In this document: positions 59,101 to 64,000 of the stretch, piece after piece | How the letters are laid out: every line of letters begins with the position of its first letter | Position numbering within the stretch: the stretch's first letter is position 1 | NCBI GenBank assembly: GCA_012932295.1 | Contig: JAAONU010000009.1 | Coordinates: 1,601,197 to 1,665,196, forward strand | DNA: 64,000 nt | Reading direction: 5' to 3' | Source: Cyclina sinensis | Taxonomy: Eukaryota; Mollusca; Bivalvia; Venerida; Veneridae | Made by a program: the position numbers and the translations under genes | The notes under the pieces: model-generated | What the model was told of the DNA's origin: nothing | The model's input: only the letters and a program-made list of their open reading frames with translations | Database searches by the model: none

Positions 59101-62100
59101 TAAATAGAAAGAAAAAAATAAAACCAACCTTCATCCTCGCCTTCTCCTTCCTTCACTCCTCGTACAATTTTATCATTCACCTCATCTAAGGCTTTAGATA
59201 TAGCTTGTTCTGCTGCATCATCACGTAACTGTCGTGCCAGCTCCAGGGATTTCTCAAACGAATCTGCTGCCGACTGGTAGTCACCGAGTTTCACTAAAAA
59301 AAACATTTGTACAAATTACAGTTACAATATAATTTATAAGATTTTATCATGTAAAGCTTACAATCTGAAAAAGCCAATTTCTTTGATAAAATGTCATTTT
59401 TTTCACTGCTGACATAAGCATAGGTGATAAAGTTTTGAAACATTGTATCTGCCTTTTTACATACTACGATACATTTCATAATCCACAGTTTGCACAGTAC
59501 AGATACCTTATAAAGACCTGTTTGTAGAAAATCTGGCATGTACAGGCTACATGAAAAAAAATCATGCAAACATTGCAAATGGATAACAACGCTTTAATTA
59601 AACATCCAGTTTCACTTGTAAGGATAAAATATTCTAAAATAATAGGGTTTACATGGATATGTGTTGTGACTATTATTCTTACAAGCAAATTAATTAAAAA
59701 AAAAAAAAAAAAAAATTAAACGTTCGTTATGTTTGTAATAAATCAGATTAGGGTCTAGTGTCTATCCATGTGACTCTAGCAGATTTGTAGATATGGGGTT
59801 TTAATAATGGAAACGCATGTTACAAGCACTGTTGTACATTATATTATTTCAGTATTTTAGTATTTTTAATCTTTTCTAGTGAAACTTGGCTTTTAATACA
59901 AATTCTTATAGCTCCTTAAACAAAATAGTTGGCTAAAATTTATATATTTATTATCTACATATAAAATACCTTCTGACTGAGCAATTAGAACACTGCCGTG
60001 TAGCTGCCATCCGGGGTCGTCTGCTTCTCGAGCAGCCATTAATGACTTCTCACCATAATCTCGTGCATCGGAATATTTTCCTAATTCTAAGTAGCACCGA
60101 CCAATTTCATGATATAACCATGTGCTTTCTAGTGGTGATTTACTGGCTGGTATTTTTTCTTGCCATCTGTAACATATGCAGTATTTACCATTAATGAAAA
60201 AAAATCCCTTAAAATTTTTATTAAAAAAACAAACAACAAAAACAAAACTGACTTTTAGCTGTTTTCTTAACATCGTTTCACCCCTTTTTTTTCTTGTTTT
60301 GGTACTTTTGCTCCAATTTTCATCTTTTCAAGGTGAATTTACATGAATATCTTGCTTAATTAAATCGAAGTATGAATTTACAAGAGATATAATTATGAAC
60401 ACATAATGATATGACAAAGCTGCATCTGTTTGGTAACTGGTTCATTAATTTCACTCCAACTATTTTTGATGCAAGAAATAAAGGGATAATGTAAGGATTA
60501 ACCAAGTTTACTTTATATTTTTAAGTTCTGTCTGAGAATGGATATCAAAATTACTTAACATGACTTTATCCAATCAAAACCAATGTTACTTACACTTCTA
60601 TGGCCTTTTCATATTCTCCCCTCCTTGCGTGAACTCTTCCAAGGTTATCTAAGGCTCTTGACTTGGCATCGTCTAAATTACTGAAGTAAAAAGATGTTGA
60701 CATAGACACAGAGGTTTTCTAGTTATTTCTGATACCTATCCTATGCTGATGGTATGTTTAAAGTGAAGTTACCAAAAACTAGTTGGAAGCTCATTTCGGA
60801 CAAAAAGAGGAATTGTTTTTCAGTGAGTTGAAATATATCATTCAAAAATGTTATCAAATCTAATTAGATCTTTAGAATATACACTTACTCGAAGTGTGTT
60901 AAATTGTATCATTCAAAAATGTTCTCAAATCTTTAGAATATACACTTACTTTTCTCGAGCAATATCTAAATCTCTTTGGTGGTAATCCATGGCCTGGTTA
61001 AGTTTGCCTAACTCCAGATAAGCATTACCAATACTGCTGTTAAGGCTAGCAATAAGTTCTGGCTTGTTCTGTATGTCCTCATCAGATGCGTTCTCGACAA
61101 GTTTTAATGTGTTCTTGGCTTTCTCCAAGCTCTCTCCATATCTACCTTCTGTTTGGGCTGTAACGGAAATAAGGATCTGTGTGAAACTGCTAAATGATGT
61201 TCATTAATACAGATTAAAAATACTAAAACAAACTATTTGTATCTGTGTTTGTTACATGTGATTTCCTGAATATTTTCACCTGTAATATTTAATAATAAAA
61301 CTTTTTTTTCTCTTTTTTTTTACATCTTGTTGATTTGGGCACTGGGCAAATTATGCAGATTTTCTGTGCTAGATGTTGTTTTAATTCTCCCATGAAACAT
61401 GTCTTCAAAAAAGTTTTTTTACCTTCATCAATATCTTCAAGATATCTGAGGACCTTCTCCATGGAGCCACGAGTCCCACGTCGTGATTTGTTCCACTCTT
61501 CACGCTGCTTGTTCTTGTCACGTTTACGTGCATACATTGGTTTCTGTTGGCGCCAGAAGTCAGCACGTGCATACAGGTATTCTAAACCATCACAGACCTT
61601 GTCTTTAATCTCTCTACTCATGTCGTTCCTCTTCGTGTTTCCGGTAAGACCTTAAAAAATGTAAGTGGGCAAATAATTAAGAAAAACCATACTTACAAAT
61701 CAAACTGGTTCTCTTGTTTTGAAAAGTTCAACTTATGATTAAGTTAGAATCTGGTTCTGTTGATCTGAATCGATCTTTACAGTAGACCTTATGCTGTTCT
61801 TAACTGTATATTCCAGTTCTTACTAAGTGTCTGCTTTCATGTGATTCTTAAGTAATCAAAATGTTCTTATCAGGGGAGGTAAGGTGTTTTTTTTTTTAAA
61901 ATGCCAATGATGTAAAAAGTGAAAAAAAAAGTTTGAACTTAATGTTAAAGCTACTATCTAAGGAAATGTTTGCAGTTTCAATAAATCATGGAGACAAACA
62001 TGCTGCTGTGTGCCAAACAAACCTGCTTTTGTAACAGAGGTATTAAGATTTGCACATTAATTTTTTTAGTTTAATTTATTTCACGCTGACTGGGAAATAA

Positions 62101-62657
62101 GTTTTTGCAAAATACAAGTTAATCCCTCTTGCTGACTGCTACCTGGATTTTAACCAATGCTCATGTTGAGAGTGTTGGATGTGGAAATTCACTGGAGAAT
62201 CTCAACCAGGGTGGGTTTCAAACCAACTACCTCTGGATCAGCAGTCCAGTGTTCTTACCCCTTGACAACTGCTCCTCTGTCTGCTTATTAATTCAAAACA
62301 TGCATTTTAGATTTGTTTGTTTTGTCAATCTTTCGGTTAAGGTTTACCACTTTTCAAAACAGCTTTTAAGAAAATACCAGTTAAGTGTTTAATGTGAATG
62401 CTGATGACTTTGGGTTTGGATTTGTTATAGGAAAAGCAAAGGGCAAAGTTCAACTCTGGGATTAAAGCAATAAAGTATACAAATTTCTTACTTTGATCTT
62501 TGAGAAGTTTTTCCAAGAAATCTTTATCACCATACAATTCACCTAGTAACTGTTTCACAGTTTTGGCATCAGCTGTGCCCTTGGGAGCATCTCGTTCCTT
62601 TCTTTCTTCCTTCTTTGCTTGAGGTTTCTGGTATGAACCCTTCTGTTGCTTTTTGGC
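47169..62657 (-). CDS. ODAD4: Outer dynein arm docking subunit 4 (TTC25), 3' exons
   Basis: Twelve exons: 62657-62492, 61650-61423, 61157-60950, 60680-60594, 60166-59970, 59293-59129, 58502-58470, 55462-55358, 54217-54173, 51047-50949, 47720-47616, 47267-47169. The first has phase 0 entry, so upstream exons with the N-terminal TPRs lie beyond 64000. Sequence marks of ODAD4 are LLGELYGDKDFLEKLL, YARADFWRQQKPMYARKRD, and TPR-like exons with SIGNAYLELGKLNQAMDYH, DDAKSRALDNLGRV, STWLYHEIGRCYLELGKYSD and DYQSAADSFEKSLELARQ, which follow the vertebrate protein closely. The protein docks outer dynein arms on ciliary doublets. After the TPRs the tail is low-complexity, acidic and Gln/Thr-rich, made of small phase 1-1 exons (33-105 bp) that could be skipped freely. 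The last exon is open (33 codons, ending FRGAML) only in phase 0, but the preceding donor is phase 1; see findings. Confidence 0.88.
48000..50940. other. ODAD4 intron, no further exon recognised
   Basis: Large AT-rich intron between the exons at 47616-47720 and 50949-51047. A segment at 49980-50170 with two TGGCTGTCC words about 100 bp apart may be part of a dispersed repeat. No convincing cassette exon was found, but small phase 1-1 exons could be missed. Confidence 0.4.
52400..54090. repeat. Degenerate ~50-bp tandem array in ODAD4 intron
   Basis: A drifting unit with TGCACATATCTGTAGCAC, CAGGCTTATATTTTCT and CACACAGACTTGCACAT recurs for about 1.7 kb. Spacing between clear GGCTTATA cores is about 49-50 bp where conserved. 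Overlapping open frames on both strands are products of the repeat. Confidence 0.75.
53578..53727. repeat. 25-bp minisatellite, 6 copies
   Basis: The unit GTAAACAGTTTCAGGTACAG plus CACGT is repeated six times with few changes. It is embedded in the older degenerate array at 52400-54090, so it is a younger expansion inside it. Confidence 0.93.
55640..58469. other. ODAD4 intron
   Basis: No exon was recognised. A GC-richer patch at 55650-55900 contains CCCGGCGGGATTT, ACCAATCAGAGCGC (an inverted-CCAAT-like motif) and GGGCGGAGC. It may be a transposon end or a promoter-like element. A hairpin lies at 57560-57601. Confidence 0.4.
57560..57601. repeat. Perfect 11-bp inverted repeat
   Basis: AAGACCAGTCC and GGACTGGTCTT face each other across about 20 bases, and the loop has a further AAGG/CCTT-like symmetry. 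It may be a relic MITE or a simple hairpin. Confidence 0.6.
62190..62290 (-). repeat. tRNA-Ser-related SINE head
   Basis: The minus strand has a perfect anticodon arm CTGGA-CTGCTGA-TCCAG (anticodon GCT) and GGTTTGAAACC as a B box, with GGAGCAGTTGTCAAGGGG before it. The acceptor stem is not complementary, so it is a tRNA-derived repeat in the ODAD4 intron between 61650 and 62492. Confidence 0.5.
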
Positions 62658-62880
62658 CTTAAAGATGTGAATACATTTTTGCTAGCTTTTAACATTCACT
62701 AAAAATGCTTATTAAAGATTATTATACATTATACTGAATAGAATTTCCAAAAATGTGAACACATTTTTTGTGCTCTAACATACATCAAAAATACCTACTA
62801 AAAATGTGAATGCATTTTTTGCTATATTTTTTTTTGGCTTGCTTTAACATCACATTAAACATGCTAACTAAAAATATTGC
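62655..62880. repeat. Loose tandem repeat upstream of an ODAD4 exon
   Basis: AAAATGTGAATACATTTTT-type words recur at about 62661, 62749, 62802 and 62869. On the gene strand the first is the working acceptor context (TATTCACATCTTTAAG before exon 62657). The others read TTCACATTTTTAG or TTCACATTTTTGG, and the last is more diverged. Confidence 0.55.
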
Positions 62881-63023
62881 ACATATTTTTAAACTATTTA
62901 CATAAATATTATGGAAAATGCTTGTTCAACAAATTTAATTAACAAATTAATTTTTTTCAGTGCTTCAATTAATAACTGAATGATTGTTGCAATTCATTCT
63001 TCAGAATCTACCTAGCTTGTAGA

Positions 63024-63062
63024 GTTAGGGTTTGGGTTAGGGTTAACCCTAACCCTAACCAA
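63024..63062. repeat. Head-to-head interstitial telomeric repeat
   Basis: GTTAGGGTTTGGGTTAGGG runs into TTAACCCTAACCCTAACC. The central 22 bp (63034-63055) is a perfect palindrome with TTAGGG units on the left and CCCTAA units on the right. Confidence 0.95.
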
Positions 63063-63714
63063 GTCCATATTATTACTATATGCTTTGCAAGCTAATAAAC
63101 CCATAAGTCATGCTTTTTACGCTAATTGTTTACTGTTAAAATATTAACAAAAGCCAGGCAATTATGAAAACTATAATACTAATATTGCTTCTTATTTCAG
63201 CCTTTTAAATAAACTTACATGAGAACAAAATGTAAAAGGAACAATTTGTGTAATGTTCTAAAACTTTTTTGTGCCCACCCAAATGCATGATATACAAAAC
63301 AATGAAATCCTGTACTTATCCACAGTGACTTGTAAAACAGCCTCGAGAAACTTACAATGCAATGCATATAAAATGCTTTCCTACTTAAATAAAAACTTTT
63401 CACTACTACCCTTGCATTTTTTTCCCCTGCTGAACATTCAAACTTTGTATTAATTGCCTGCTGTTACTCAAACTTATTGTAACACTTCAATTTGAGCTTG
63501 GCAATAATGTCCCTCATAAAATTGATGTCTGACAAATTTATAAATCCATACAACCTACAAGCTGTTAGCAACACTAAATTTGTATGAAGCAATACTTACG
63601 TAACTTACTTAACAATACAGATTTACTAAAATTTTAACAATGTCTGAGATGCTTCCTTCTACTTAAGAACATCAAAAAGAAAATTTCATCTACTGTAACC
63701 AAATTTCTGCTACA

Positions 63715-63900
63715 ACAGCATCTGAATACTTGTTTGATTGTTTGTTTGGGGTTTGATGCCAGTTTCATCAGCTGTGGTCATATTCCAGCAGTAAGTGTAC
63801 TGGTATTCAACCAGTGAACTAACCAATCTCTCCACAAGTTCCTCACCTGATTCAAAGGTGAGGGACAAATGACCTATAGATGCATTGTCCGATATCAATT
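63715..63900 (-). repeat. SINE-like mollusc repeat with CAAACCCCAAACAAACAA tail
   Basis: On the minus strand, TTGGTTAGTTCACTGGTTG and ACCAGTACACTTACTGCTGG precede GGCATCAAACCCCAAACAAA. The 'cgttaaaccccaaacaaacaa' tail is familiar from many mollusc transcripts. The short open frame across it is not a gene. Confidence 0.5.
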
Positions 63901-64000
63901 TTTACTGAGAAATTTTTCTGTCTGAAAACAATGAATCCCTTCCAACCATGAACACACTGCAAATATTGCAAGATTGCTTTCTGAGAATTTAACCTTGAAC

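Noticed and set aside
63024..63062. True chromosome end or chromosome-fusion point
   Set aside because: The array is only 39 bp and is followed by ordinary sequence on both sides; too short to claim a fusion.

Overview
This is animal nuclear DNA, most likely from a bivalve mollusc. It is AT-rich, and its genes are split into short exons with GT-AG introns. The gene families (OATP transporter with Kazal domain, cilia-specific TPR protein, Ly6/ShKT/TSP1/C1q secreted protein, TNF-like ligand) are metazoan. Dispersed elements with AGCTCACCTGAG-type ends and 'GGCCCTATATCGCTC' termini are typical of bivalve genomes. No bacterial operon, phage or CRISPR is present. I built the gene models by hand by matching splice sites and intron phases; there is no transcript or database support.

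Layout. 1-300: edge of a decayed Tc1-like transposase (-). 4514-5870: an incomplete TNF-superfamily ligand gene (-). 6.1-16.5 kb: gene-poor, holding LINE remnants, tRNA-derived SINEs, several minisatellites and a decayed Tc1-like element with perfect terminal inverted repeats. 16688-24856: a 10-exon gene (+) for a secreted protein with signal peptide, Ly6/uPAR, ShKT, four TSP1 repeats and a C-terminal C1q domain; all exon phases agree. 25.5-26.1 kb: a minisatellite between convergent genes. 26611-39411: a complete 13-exon SLCO4A1-like transporter (-), 753 codons. 39.4-47.1 kb: intergenic, with LINE pieces, an 11-copy 54-bp satellite, a MITE and AGCTCACC-family repeats. 47169-62657: the 3' 12 exons of ODAD4/TTC25 (-), with the N-terminal TPR exons off the right edge. 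63.0-63.9 kb: a head-to-head telomere-repeat palindrome and a SINE-like repeat.

The genes do not form a pathway. The Ly6-ShKT-TSP1-C1q protein is probably a secreted recognition or adhesion molecule, the TNF-like gene a cytokine, SLCO a membrane transporter and ODAD4 an axonemal dynein-docking protein.

The most unusual signal is structural. In two genes, and perhaps three, an intronic tandem repeat ends exactly at a 3' splice site and its unit contains copies of that acceptor plus the first bases of the exon. In the Ly6 gene about 17 decayed copies of the acceptor and exon start precede the real exon. In the SLCO gene four near-identical 41-bp units each carry the acceptor.
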